Positions 1 to 10,141 of a stretch of 64,000 nt of DNA are shown in pieces. Location of the stretch: the NCBI GenBank assembly GCA_963377175.1, contig CAUJNA010003243.1, forward strand, positions 657,001-721,000, given 5' to 3'. Position 1 is the first letter of the stretch. Each line of letters begins with the position of its first letter. A program made the position numbers and the translations under genes. The DNA is from Effrenium voratum. Its lineage: Eukaryota > Sar > Dinophyceae > Suessiales > Symbiodiniaceae. The notes under the pieces were generated by a model. It worked only from the letters and a program-made list of their open reading frames with translations. It searched no databases and was not told the DNA's origin.

Positions 1-26
1 GCCTGCCAAGTTCTTATCCCGCGCAG

Positions 27-3000
27 GCGGATGCGGTGCTCGAGATCGGCTCTTCCTTCGGAGATGCTTGGTAGTGAGGGACACGGAGAGTCGCCTCAGA
101 GCTTGACTGCTATTGGGTTGCATCTTTAGACTTTAACTTTTTGGCTGAAATCAATGGGTTTTCCACTAATCCTACAAAAAGTTCAACTTTTTGCAGAGGG
201 GTCGTTGCAGCAACAAAGAGAGAGTCTCCACAGGTTCGGCGGGTTTCGCAATGACTTGGCTTTAGGACGGAGAGGGATGATGCCAACGAGTCGTCGTCTG
301 ATGGTCCCGGGGCTGGATCTTTGCGATATTTGAAGGGAATTTAGGCAGCACACGGACGCTTGGTTTGAAAGCATACAGCATCTTCAAGGATGGACAGTCG
401 CATCCTAAGACCACAGGAAGCGTTGTCAGATTTCCAGATCGGGCAGTCGCCAAACGCAGATTCTATGCCAGAGTTCGCGCCGTTCTTTTGCGAACCACGT
501 GGTGTGTGGAAGCGAGCAATAACTCTTGCTGTTCGGAACTGCATGTAGCTTATTCTCCAATCAGAATACTTTTCAAAGGCGCCGAAAAAAATCGATTCAG
601 CTCTCGGATTTGGTTCCAGGCGCCAAACCCGCCGAATCCGAACCGAATCCGAAGTGAGTGCCGGCCAAACCGAACCCCAATCCGAACCCCAACCGATTTT
701 CTCGCCGACTCCGAACCCGCCAAACCCGAATCCTGTGAGTGCCGGCAAGGAGTGCACTCACATCCTGGCCTCCCACGCGCGCGAGGTGCTGGGCATCGAC
801 AACAGCCCAGAATTGGTGGAGGCGTGCGGGGAATGTTCTGGGGATCGCCGCAAGCTGCAGCCAGCTCTGCAGCTCTCTTGGCGTCTCTGCGTTTGGTTTG
901 TTCTAGGGTGGTTCTGTACCCCTTGGTTTCCACTTGGCTCTGTTTGTTTGTTTGTTCGAAGGGTGGTTCTGTACATACCCCTGGGTTTCTTTGGTTTCGA
1001 AGCCGCTTTACAAGGGGTACATACTCCTTTTGGGGAGAGGGGGAAGGGAACATGAGCAAGGCTTGTAGGTTCATTTGCCCAAGGGGCATGTAAAAGGCGT
1101 ATGTACTAGCGCCCCTGGATTTTTGTTTGTGTGTCTGTGTGTTTTCTTTGTTCTCTGTTTTGTTTGTTTCTCCCCGTCTCTGTGTCTTCCGTCTCTCTCC
1201 TCTGCTCTCCTCTGCTCTCCTCTCCTCTCCTCTCCTCTCCTCTCTTCTCCTCTCCTCTCCTCTCCTCTCCTCTCCTCTTTTGTTTTTTCCCCCGCTTGCC
1301 TTTTTTCCCGTCTTTTCTTTTCTTATCTTTTATATCCTTTCCTTTCTTTTTTGTTCCTTCCTCTCTTCCTTTCTTCCCGTCGTCCTGCTTTTCTTCCTTT
1401 CTCCCTTTCTGTTTCTTTCCTTTCTTTCTTTCTTTCTTTCTTTCTTTCTGTATTTCTTTCTTTCTTTCTTTCTTGCTTTACTTTCTTTCCTTTCTATCTT
1501 CCTTCTTTTACTTCTTTTTTGTTTACTTGTTTATTTGTTTGTTTGTTTCTGCCTTGCTTTCTTCCTTTCTTTCTGCCTTCGTTCCTGCGTTCTTTTTTTT
1601 CTCCCTTTTTTTTTTCTCTCTCTCTCTCTCCCTCTATTTCCCTATATTTTCCAATTGTTCTCCCTCTATTGCTCAGTTTCCCTCTCTCTTTCTTTCTACT
1701 TTCTACTTTTTTGCCCCTCTCTCTCTCTCTCGCCGTTCATCTCTATTTCTCTCTATTTCTCTCTATTGCTCTTCATTTCTCTCTTCTTCTCTCTCTTCCC
1801 CCGTCTCTGTCTCTCTGCTTCTCTCTCGGTGCAAACCAAGACAACCGTGTCCGGGCCCACAGAATGCAGACATGTGCGAAGCAAAAATGGGGGGAACTTC
1901 ACATTCAAGTCTTCATTCCGGGTGAACCTTTTCCCTGTGAATGTCTATCTTCCCATTCAAATCCTACTCTCCCGCCCGAGACTGAGGGGCCCGGGGTACC
2001 CTTCTTCGGGGTCTGTCGGCTGCATCGGCCAAAAAGCAGCCGTTGCGCACATCAAGGGGAAGGATGCCAGCACAAAAAGCTTGGACAGGTCGGAGCCTCC
2101 ATTTGGAGCTCACCTCAGGAACCCAAGCCCTATGTATGGCAGGGGGGTTGGGGGGGGGGTTATCATTCCCGCACATCATTTTCCTTGGTGGGTAGGTCCC
2201 AGAGCACTGAGACCACTGAACCACTGGTGCGGCGAAGCGGCACAGCAAGTCGGCGCCGACTTTCGGCGCCGAAGCGAACGAGGAGAGCCGGCGCCGGTAC
2301 CCCACGCTGCACTTCGAGCTGCTGGACGCGCTGAGTGAGCCCGAGCAGCTGGCGGAGCTCTGCAGATCGCTCCTCGGCCGATGAACTCGGCTCGGCCGAT
2401 GGCGCCGGGGGCCGGTGTTTTTTTTTTTCTTCTCCCGAGTTGGAAGGATTTCCTATGAAGAAGCACCTGTGGTGTATCTTAAAGGCATTTTCAGAGGCCT
2501 TGGTGATTCCTTACTGAGAGCCTGCATGTGTTGTTTCTGGTACTCTACCACTGCAAAATTGGTCTCTTTTGGGTACAGGGTCGGCGGCGGTAAATGGTGT
2601 CTGTTATTCTTTTTCGGCAGTTTTGAAGGAGGGGTTGGGGGGGCGGAGGGGCGGCGGAGGGGCTGAAATGGGTCATGATCTTGCAGGTCTCAGGGCTTTC
2701 ACCAAAAGGAAAACCGCGCACAAAACATTAGTGGGTTCAACTCATGCGGCACCAAGCATGGGTTCCCAGTTGAAGTTGAACTTGGGACAATTCCCCAAAA
2801 GTGGGAATTCCCGGAGAATGGTCGGTGAGTCCCTCTGTCTCTTCAAGGGGGTTGACAACATACTTTGGGGGTGGGAAACCCCTTTGAACTGCCATTGAGT
2901 TTTCTTTTTTGAGGATTTCAGTTTGATGGTGACAGCCGATTTTCCGTGTTTGGTCGTTCCAAACCTCCTCACCTTTTGGGCGGGGTGATGTAAAAAGGGT

Positions 3001-5534
3001 GGACATGTAGGGATAAGGTTCCACAAGCGGATTCTGAAATCTGCGTCAAGTACAGCGGGGACATGTGTTTGGTGGAAGAAAGCTAGTTTCAGTGGGACAG
3101 CCCACGAAGGCGCTAGCGTTTGACTCTTGGCTCTGGCAACGCCGTGCTTCAAAAATCAGCCACTTGTCGAAGCACGGTACGGCTCAGCGGGAAAAACAGA
3201 CGAGAAAAACAACCAGCAACTACACTGCTAGATCGAGGGTATATACGCCGCTTTGGCCGTGGAGGTTTGCGGATAGTGCAAATTCTCTACTTCTCCTCCA
3301 AATGGAACCAGCGGGCTGGTGTCTGGGTCAAAAGCTTTCTCCGAAAAAGTGTCGTTAAACCTCGGTATTTTTGGCCCTCGCAGCTTTCATGGATGCTAGC
3401 CATTTGAATCAGTTCGCCAAGACCAGGAAAACGTCATAGCAGCGGCTGAACTGCTCGCTGTACCTTTTCGGGCCTCGCTTCTTTTTTCGCGGATCAGATT
3501 TGCGACAGCCGGGGAAAGCGAAGCGGCCTTTGGGCACATTCGGACGCCGGGACGTGCGAAGCTCGATCTTCTGGGGCGGTTTTTTTGCAGTGTTCCGATG
3601 GAATATCACGGGTTCCGATGGGGCTGAAAATCCAGACGTCGGGATGTGTGAACCACTCGTGACCACCCCTCTTGGCCCAGCCAGCCTTGGCTTTCCATAG
3701 ACTTTGAAGTCCTTCGACCCCTGTACATAGGTGTCCTTTTTAGTCTAGTGTGGTTAAAAGTCGATGGGGTCCCACGGGTTTAGATGGGTTTTATTCCAAT
3801 TTCCAGGGAGACCCATCTATTTTTCCAAAAGGACACCTTAGAGCCCCTGTAGCTCTGCCTGAATTGAATGGCGCTGCCCACTTTTCTGGGGTGCGAGGAA
3901 AGCCCCCGTCGAAATCTTTGGTCAATGTCGGGGGGTGGCGGTGACGTGCTGGCATGATCTCTAAGTTTCCCACACAGCATCAGGTTGTTCAAACCCTCAT
4001 GCCGCAAGATTCTTATACTGTCTGGGCAGTGCTTCCTTCTTGTGGCGTCCCAGTGCCCCCAGCCAAGATCATGACTTAGGCCTAGGTTGATCCCTCCTTT
4101 CGAACAGTCAGTGACTCAGACCGCTGCGCACCGCTGAAAAAAAACGATCAAAGCGCCGCCAGAAATTTGGTCCAACCAAGTTGTTTGGTTTCCCGCGGAA
4201 CATGAGCCACAATCAAAACCCGGGTAGATGAAGGTTAGTAAGGGCCAATCCCAGCCAGAAATAGTTGCGACCGCCTTCTTAATTCTTGAAGCATGGTTCT
4301 GGGTAGACCATGTTAATACCGGGTTTTGAGCAAGTGACTCACACGAGGTTGTCCCAAACCAAGGGCCCAAGGCCAAATTTGTTCCAGACCACATGCCTCA
4401 GTGCGTCGCCCACCAAGGCTGTGCGCCGGAAGTGGCGGCGGCTTCAAGGTGGGCGATCTCGGGATTCGCGTGGCGCCACCAGGCGTCATGTTTGGGTTGG
4501 TTGGACCCCAATTTGGTTTGTGATTTTCCCCTCCTCCCTCACTTTGTCACAGGGATAAAAATGCCGGTCTTCTGTTTGGAGGGTTTGGGGTTGGGTTGAT
4601 TTCTATAGGAAGGCCAAAGGGCAGTCATTCCTTTTGGGGCTTTCCCTATTCTACCACGCACATTCTTGCCCTCGATTTTGGGGGACAGACCGACCCCCCG
4701 ACACGGCAGACGGCAGACGGCAGACCGTCGGCCGACGGCAGGTCTTTGTGGACATCGGTGGGGACCGCCTGGGGGGCGCCGTGTGCCGGGCGCTGGTGCA
4801 GCTGTGGCACATCTGCGAGGAGATCGGCGTTTTGCCCAGCCTGGTGGTGGCGTCGGGGCTGAAGGGTCAAAGGGTCGAAGGGGGGAGGGGGTGTCTGTGC
4901 AGGTGGACCGAGGGATGTGCGAGACGCAGCGTGGACGGAGCTTCCATCATGGTTGGCAAGGGTGGCTTTGCCACTTACCCTCATTGAACGATCTTTGTTT
5001 TTTGCGTTTACACCAACCCCAAAATTGGTATCAACAACAGCACACACCCAACTGAAATCAGGCCAAGCACCTCCGGAATCCTCCCTGAAAGCTGCCCCAG
5101 ACCACCCCGAACGAGCCTATTTGGGCCTATCGAGCCCCCTGAAATTGTGGTTTCCCCTTAAATTGGTCCAACAAAAAGCACAGACCCAAGTGCAAAAACA
5201 ACATGAACCACAATAAAACCCGGGTAAATGCAGGGTAGTAAGGGACAATCCCAACCCGAAATGGACTTCCTTTTTTGCTTCGCCGTCTGAATTCTCTAAA
5301 CTGGTTCTGGGAGTACGACCCGTTTAGTAGCGATCGTTTTTGATTGCGACTCAAATGGCTGTGGCTCAAAGAAGTGGTACCCACTTTTGGGCCCCTTGGA
5401 CACAGAAGCCAAAGCCTGCGTAACCCCAGCTCCTGAAGTTTGAGCCACAGCCAAACGAACCCGTGCCTCAGGTGAAGTGCAAGAGCCTCGCGGCGAACGC
5501 CGCGAACGCCTGTGATGCCCGGGGTGACATCTGA
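27..5534 (+). CDS. Class I SAM-dependent methyltransferase, 3' part, five exons
   Basis: Inferred exons: 27-65, 750-821, 2238 to about 2355-2384, 4742-4849 and 5472-5534 (TGA). Exon 1 gives the SAM-binding glycine loop VLEIGSSFGD. Exon 2 continues it with ECTHILASHA and the acidic strand VLGIDNSPELV, so the junction restores motif I through motif II of a Rossmann methyltransferase. Exon 3 reads RYPTLHFELLDALSEP, exon 4 VFVDIGGDRLGGAV, and exon 5 completes the VVVK-type strand and ends ANACDARGDI plus stop. Exons 1, 2 and 4 end at GC donors (GAT|GC, GAG|GC, GTG|GC) and join in phase 0. The end of exon 3 is unsettled. The start lies upstream of the window. The substrate cannot be told: the loop resembles small-molecule or RNA/protein methyltransferases equally. 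Introns carry TIR elements of families I, A, D and B. The methyltransferase call is firm; exact borders are inference. Confidence 0.72.
66..749 (+). other. Intron of the first methyltransferase gene
   Basis: GC-AG intron (GCTTGG at the donor, GGCAAG at the acceptor) between two exons that rejoin the SAM-binding loop in frame. It holds a family I element near 101-225. Around 601-740 it holds a run of imperfect short repeats of the type CCGAACC / AACCCGCC. The longer open frames here on both strands have no domain and look like shadows. Confidence 0.55.
101..225 (+). mobile_element. Family I TIR element (introner-like), copy 1
   Basis: Begins GACTGCTATTGGGTTGC, then ACTTTAACTTTTTGG, and ends AACTTTTTGCAG followed by a conserved GGTCGTTGCAGCAAC. 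The inner ends (ACTTTAACTTTTTG and AAAAAGTTCAACTTTTTG) are partly inverted relative to each other. The right end always offers TTTTTGCAG, a splice-acceptor-like sequence. Other copies start near 6668, 8878, 9296, 33893 and 57430. Confidence 0.6.
1120..1845. repeat. Long CT-rich polypyrimidine tract
   Basis: About 0.7 kb of nearly pure pyrimidine on the + strand: a (TCTCC)n block near 1195-1275, then (CTTT)n, (TTTG)n and (TC)n blocks. It lies in the intron between the second and third exons of the first methyltransferase gene. All three + frames stay open for hundreds of codons (Ser/Phe/Leu), which is a composition artefact and not a protein. Confidence 0.85.
3726..3843. mobile_element. Family A TIR element with perfect 8-bp target duplication
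   Basis: Left end CATAGGTGTCCTTTTT, right end AAAAGGACACCTTAG. The flanks carry the same octamer CCCCTGTA on the left (3718-3725) and right (3844-3851). The interior has the family-wide AGATGGG...CCCATCTATTT arms, so the whole element can fold into a hairpin. It lies in the long intron before exon 4 of the first methyltransferase gene. Confidence 0.75.
4205..4343. mobile_element. Family D TIR element
   Basis: Left end TGAGCCACAATCAAAACCCG, right end CCGGGTTTTGAGCAAGTGAC; these are imperfect inverted repeats. Internal landmarks shared by copies are GGTTCTGGGTAGACCATG and a CCGCCTTCTTAATTCTT block. It is intronic in the first methyltransferase gene. Other copies are near 5208, 18209, 18437 and 32940. 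Confidence 0.6.
5208..5350. mobile_element. Family D TIR element
   Basis: Shows CACAATAAAACCCGGGTA on the left and GGTTCTGGGAGTACGAC then TTTGATTGCGACTCA on the right. It sits in the last intron of the first methyltransferase gene, directly before a family B element. Confidence 0.55.
5356..5453. mobile_element. Family B TIR element
   Basis: TIRs TGGCTGTGGCTCAAA and TTTGAGCCACAGCCA are near-perfect inverted repeats. The element ends 18 bp before the acceptor of the last exon of the first methyltransferase gene. It is short (98 bp) and has no coding capacity. Confidence 0.65.
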
Positions 5535-5965
5535 CACTCGGCATGAGTATGCGGCGGTTGAGTGTCCCTGGTGAAGTATCTGCTCGTCGTTTTTTGTTTT
5601 GAGTGGAGATGGGGGGGGAGGGCCGTGGGATCAAGCCGCCCCACGAAAATGGATCTGGGGGGACATGGTGCGGGATGAGCTTCAAGTGTTCCACGAAAAT
5701 CAGGTTGTTCAGCATCACTCCGCAAGATCGTTGTGCCTGTAAGTGGTTTTATTTGGTGGACCTGGAACCCCGTTGGTGTCCACCAACGGGTCTGCAATCC
5801 GGGTTGTTCAAAGCAAGTCCGCAAGATCCGTATGCCAGATGGTTATTGGTGGCAGCGGCAAGCGGCGAGACGGGAGACATTTTTTTTGTAGGTAGCCTCA
5901 AAAGAAGGAAAACAAGGCACCCCAGCAACCTCTTTGCATGTCCGAAACGGCCCTTTCCCCTCTTA

Positions 5966-6097
5966 ACTTGCTGGTGCTCAGTAGGGAATGACCCAGGGTG
6001 GTGGGAATGAGCCTAGGGGTCCCCTTAAAGGAAACCACCAGTTGGATGGTTTACAGGGCTCATTCCATTTCTCATTCCCTGCCTATCAAACCAGAAA
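5966..6097. mobile_element. Family G TIR element (introner-like)
   Basis: Left CTTGCTGGTGCTCAGTAGGG with AATGACCC, right TCATTCCCTGCCTATCAAAC followed by CAG. The ends match the family whose copy at 33182-33293 forms a complete intron. The sequence after it (from 6098) stays open for about 45 codons in one frame but is not recognised. Confidence 0.6.
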
Positions 6098-6246
6098 GCT
6101 GCCCTCTTTCAACAAACATGGAAGTAAAAGAGGGTTCCCCAAAAGGAATGCAGTCTTACCGACCTTCCTGTCAGCTTCCGCGATTGTTGAACAGAGGGTG
6201 ACCATTTGGCTCGGGGCCCATTTCGCCCAATGACCCGGTCGGCCCC

Positions 6247-6380
6247 ATGACCCGCCGCTCGCCGATCCGCCGCATCCGCTCGCGAGCGGCGCTTGCTGAG
6301 GCGAGCTGCCGGCCTGGTGGCAGGCCTGCTCTGCGGTGACCAGCGTGCGCCAGAGGAAGAAGCTGGCAGGCCGGGATTGG
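6247..6380 (+). CDS. Possible short GC-rich exon, unrecognised
   Basis: An isolated GC-rich patch in otherwise intron-like DNA, with an ATG at 6247 (reading MTRRSPIRRIRSRAALAEAS) and a second open frame rich in Arg/Ala/Leu. The frame cannot be decided. It could be a 5' exon of the glycosyltransferase-like gene downstream, or non-coding. It is followed by a 9-bp tandem repeat. Confidence 0.22.
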
Positions 6381-6382
6381 CT

Positions 6383-6475
6383 TGGAGGGCTTGGAGGGCT
6401 TGGAGGGCTTGGAGGGCTTGGAGGGGTTGGGGGGCTTGGAGTTCTTGGAGGGTTTGGAGGGGGATGAAGGCAACG
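6383..6475. repeat. 9-bp tandem repeat (CTTGGAGGG)n
   Basis: About nine tandem copies of CTTGGAGGG with a few substitutions. Because the unit is a multiple of three it keeps all frames open (Trp-Arg-Ala or Glu-Gly-Leu repeats). There is no sign that it is translated. Confidence 0.8.
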
Positions 6476-6667
6476 GGGGGAGAATGAGGAATGGGGGGGG
6501 GACCAAAGAAGAGGGAACCCCGGGTTTAAAGGGACACCAAAAGGAGACCGAAACCGAAGCCCATTTGGGGGTGCACCCTGTTTTAAGACCTACAAGGGTT
6601 GGGTTGGAACTTGAACCGTTCTTGGGCAGACGGCAGATGCGCTGTTGTTTTTCATTCACCTACAAAC

Positions 6668-6790
6668 CTTGACTGCTGCTGGGTTGGATCTGTAGACTTT
6701 AACTTTTTGGTTGAGATCAAGGGGTTTTCCGAACTAAACCCCACAAAAAGTGAAGCTCACTTTTTGCAGACGGGTCGCTACAGCAACAAA
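6668..6790 (+). mobile_element. Family I TIR element (introner-like), copy 2
   Basis: GACTGCTGCTGGGTTGGATC, ACTTTAACTTTTTGG and the right end CTCACTTTTTGCAG followed by GGGTCGCTACAGCAAC. Same architecture as the copies at 101 and 9296. Confidence 0.6.
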
Positions 6791-7524
6791 GAAGCGCCAC
6801 ATTTCTATCCCTTTTGGGCGGGCAATAGGAAACCACTCCCAGGAAAGCTTGGCTTCAACCCTTGAAAAAAAGTCCGAGTGGAAGGAGCGGAGGCTTGGAC
6901 GTTTCACTTTTTGGAACCTGTCATGGTCGTTGGGAAACGGCTTTTGCTCATTTTTTTCCGCTTATGGTGGTTTAGTGGTTGAAATCCAAATCCACTTAGC
7001 TGCTAAAATTGAGAAATGTTTGCTCCCCTTCCAACATCAACCAAGCTGTACTTGCAGAGAGTACGTCGGTTGCAACCCACTTAGGAGACAAATAAATCCC
7101 TGGTGAGTTGCTAAGCGCTCTGCGCCTTTAAGTAGACTTGAACCCAGTGGTTCATTCCCCCCCCCCCCTTCCCCCGAATCCCGGTGCTGAAGTCCATCTT
7201 AGGGTCAAAAAGTGGAATTTTGGACCAAACCATGAGCCCGGGCAGGTGGCCTATGGACAGGGAAGAGTTCCGGCGTTCCCGCTCTGACAGGCTGGCATCG
7301 CGCGAGGTTTGTTTTCAGCCGAATAGTACACAGTTTGTGCAGCCCCTCGTGTTTCTTTCTTTTTCTTTTTTTCTTCTTCTTTTTCTTCTTTTTCTTTTTT
7401 CTTTTCTGACATGCACTATCGGCTGTACCAGCATACATCTCCAAACGATATCACTCACGGGTCTGCTCCCTTGCTTCGTCTCGCCGAGTCCCTGTTCTCG
7501 CAGGCAGCCTCGAGACCCTCCAGC

Positions 7525-7567
7525 CGTAGCAAGCGGCAAGCGGCAAGCGGCAAGCGGCAAGCGGCAA
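7525..7567. repeat. 7-bp tandem repeat (CAAGCGG)n
   Basis: Five to six perfect tandem copies of CAAGCGG, just upstream of a likely first exon of the glycosyltransferase-like gene. Confidence 0.8.
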
Positions 7568-7580
7568 CCGGGCTGTCCGA

Positions 7581-7650
7581 ATGGAGAGGCGGGGGGCGCT
7601 GGCATTGAAAGCATGGGAGCATCCTGAATTGCCCGTCCGTGACTTTCACC
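7581..7650 (+). CDS. Possible first exon of the glycosyltransferase-like gene
   Basis: ATG at 7581 opens MERRGALALKAWEHPELPV followed by RDFHQF and a stop at 7656. The composition is protein-like and the next exon begins only about 100 bp downstream at a good acceptor. The donor is not determined. An alternative start is the in-frame ATG at 7763 in the next exon. Confidence 0.35.
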
Positions 7651-7747
7651 AATTTTAGGCTGTCAAATGAGGAGCCTTGGGCGTCCCTGCAAAATACAGC
7701 CCTCCCCCCCTTGGGATTTTTGCGTGACCTGCCATCGGTTTCCGCAG

Positions 7748-10141
7748 CAAAAAGGCTGGCCCATGCCGGTGCTTTCCCCGGCCGAACAGCTGGCCTCTCA
7801 GCTGGGATGCGACGTTTCCCTGGCGCAGGCGGCGCTGAAGGTCTGCCATGGCGGGGTTCCAGCCGCGGCCCAGGTCATCGAGCAGGGCCGCGAGAGGCCC
7901 CTGGAGCCCTATGAGGGCCTGGCGCCTGGGCCGTCGCACGGAGATGTGGCCTTCCGACATCCCTGGGTCCGGACCCTGGCGGAGCTGGCCCAAGCGCGCG
8001 TGAGGCGGGCGCTGGAGGAGCAGCCGGGGCCGCCGGAGGAGAAGTGGCTCATCTGCATCCGCACCTTTGGCAGGCCTGGCACGCGAGGCTTGCAGAGCGA
8101 GCTGCATCGGCTCCTCTTCGGCGCTCTGAAGATGAAACAGGCCAGGATCTTGGAAGAGAAGCTGGAGACGAGCAATCTGACGCTGCTGGCCTTGAGAAGG
8201 TTGGCCAAGACCAAGTCGCCGGAGGCCTTCAGACACGCCTTGAAGCAGCGCGGGGTGGGCCGCGTGACTGCGAAGACGGCGCAGGTCCTGGCGGAGAAGC
8301 TGTGCGAGCCGTTGGAGGAGGTGGAGAAGAAGCTGGCGCCGGCGGAGAAAGGTCTGCCTGATTTGACCCTGGCGGCTCTGGAGCGGGCCCTGGGGCCTGG
8401 GGCCCACAAGCGCTGCTTGATCTTCGTGTCGCACACCGACGCGGCCTGGAGCTCTGGGCAATACGCTGCGGCGCTCAAGAGGCCGTGGGCGGACAGGGTG
8501 GTGGTTGGTGTGCGCGGCGCGCATTTGCAGGCGCTCAGCTGGTCGAAAGGTCGAAAGTGCCGTGACATGAAGTCAACATTGTGTGTGTGTGTGTGTGTGT
8601 GTGTTGTTCCAGGGAACCTTGGTTGAAAGGGACACCAAAATAAAAACCAACATTTGGAGGGTTGTCGCATTTCGACAAACCCAAATAACTTCCATGTATT
8701 GAACCTGGGCTTGCCAGGTTCGCTTCATCGAAGAGGCGGCTCCGGCGGGGAGTCACATCGTGATTATGGACGACAACATCGAGAAGCTGGTGGTGGAAGT
8801 GCCCGACGATGCCATCGTGGCTAAGCAGAAGGCAGCAGGGATTCAGGACTGCTACTTTGGTGCAGTTTGCCAAGGGACGTTAAGACTTTCACTTTTTGCC
8901 AACTAATGTTGGCTTTTCGTTAAACCACCAAAAGTTGAAAACTTTTAGCAGGGCTTCGCAAAAAGCGACCGAGGCTACACGCTACCGCTGAGTTGGAAAG
9001 ACTCCATGAGCCCCTTGTGGGGCACCGGCCTGCAGGCGGTGCAAGAATCCGAGGTGCTCTGCTTCTTGCGGTCGCTTTGTCCGGAGCTTGCGCGCTGGAA
9101 GGCGACGCGCCAGGTGGAAGCGGCGCTGCGAAACGCCAAAGTCGGGTCCCTGAAGAAGTTCCAGGCCTTGTCTCTTGACTGCCAGTTTGTGGCTGGGGGG
9201 GGAGGGGAGGGAGCCCAAATAAGCCCTAAACAAGGCCGAAGAAGAGGGGTGTTTTTGGGCTTCCTCCCCCTTCCCCTCCCTCCCCCCCAGCCCCTATGAC
9301 TATTGGGTTGGGACTTTAACTTTTTGGTTGAAATCAAGGGGGTTTTCCGAACCAACCCCCCCAAAATTGAAGCTCACTTTCTGCAGGGGGGTCGTTTCAG
9401 CACCCAAGGTCTCCGCAACGAGCTCAGGGACTGCTCCGCTGTCTGTCAGCCAAAAAACGCAAGGCCTGCCACGCGGCCGCGAAGGGTCTCGAGGGAAGGA
9501 TCTCCGACGTGAAGCTTTCGGCGCCGAGGATGCTCGCCAGGCCCGGCGAGAGGACGAGCAAGACGAGGGAACCGGAGCTGTGCCAGCTGATACGGCGTGC
9601 GGGACGGGAAATGACACAGCAGGGAGTGCACCTCTGGGGCATCAATCCAACGAGGAACCACTACTTCCTCAAGGGACGCGGTGACGATATGCGGCAAAGG
9701 GCCCTTTCGCAGGGAATATTTCAGGACTTTTCGAACAGACTGGGCTTGGTTTACGGTGCGTGGTTTGGCATCCGTGTGACGCACAAGCCACAGCTTTACA
9801 CCAGACAGGGGCAGATCAAGGATGACGTGGAGCGCACCCTGCGGTATTGGCACCACGACGGCAAGTTGCTGCGGTTTACTCGCTACAGCGCCGACAAGAA
9901 CAGCTTCAGGCCTGGTCAGTTTGGCTGCAAGAAGGGCGGCATCTCTTCCAGTTCCTCCCCGCAGGCGCACGGCGCCGAGGCGGACGCGGCGACGAGAGCC
10001 CTCGTCGCCGAGTTCGGCGCCTACGCTCGCCTGCCCAGGGCGGGCGAAAGGAGCTCCTGCGGCCTCATTTGGACGCCTGAGGTCGAGAGGAGCAAGCCAG
10101 CTGTGTCCGATCCGAAGGCCAAAAGGGTGAAAAGAGGTTGA
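7748..10141 (+). CDS. GT-A-like glycosyltransferase (TET-associated glycosyltransferase-like)
   Basis: Inferred exons: 7748-8530, 8718 to about 8870, about 8952 to about 9175, and about 9401-10141 (TGA). The N-terminus from 7763 is UBA-like (QLASQLGCDVSLAQAALKV). A GT-A-like core then reads KWLICIRTFGRPG (8042 on), CLIFVSHTD (about 8411-8440) and VVVGVRGAHLQ. The GC donor CAG|GC at 8530 joins in phase 0 to VRFIEEAAPAGSHIVIMDDN, whose DDN is a plausible DxD-type metal site. The last exon has LWGINPTRN, LGLVYGAWFG and DDVERTLRYWHHDGKLLRF. This order resembles the TAGT family linked to TET/JBP hydroxymethyl-base modification; that assignment is from memory and tentative. Between RPG and CLIF sits an extra helical stretch of about 100 residues. 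The C-terminus is Ser- and Lys/Arg-rich. Borders of exons 2-4 are uncertain. Confidence 0.55.
8579..8604. repeat. (GT)n microsatellite in an intron
   Basis: About 12 GT dinucleotides in the 187-bp intron between exons 1 and 2 of the glycosyltransferase-like gene. Confidence 0.8.
8878..8951 (+). mobile_element. Family I TIR element making up most of a short intron
   Basis: Begins GACGTTAAGACTTTCAC and ends AACTTTTAGCAG, after which coding resumes with GGCTTCGCAAAA. It fills almost the whole gap between exons 2 and 3 of the glycosyltransferase-like gene, so the intron is roughly one element long. It has the same ACTTTTTG / CAAAAGT arms as the other family I copies. Confidence 0.6.
9296..9400 (+). 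mobile_element. Family I TIR element at an intron 3' end
   Basis: GACTATTGGGTTGGGAC, ACTTTAACTTTTTGG and the right end CTCACTTTCTGCAG then GGTCGTTTCAG. The last exon of the glycosyltransferase-like gene begins directly after it, so the element most likely supplies the acceptor AG. Confidence 0.6.

Noticed and set aside
1075..2338. Two overlapping 400-codon Ser/Phe/Leu-rich frames
   Set aside because: Most of their length is a CT-rich tract; only the last approximately 140 bases contain a real exon, and that exon is in the third frame.
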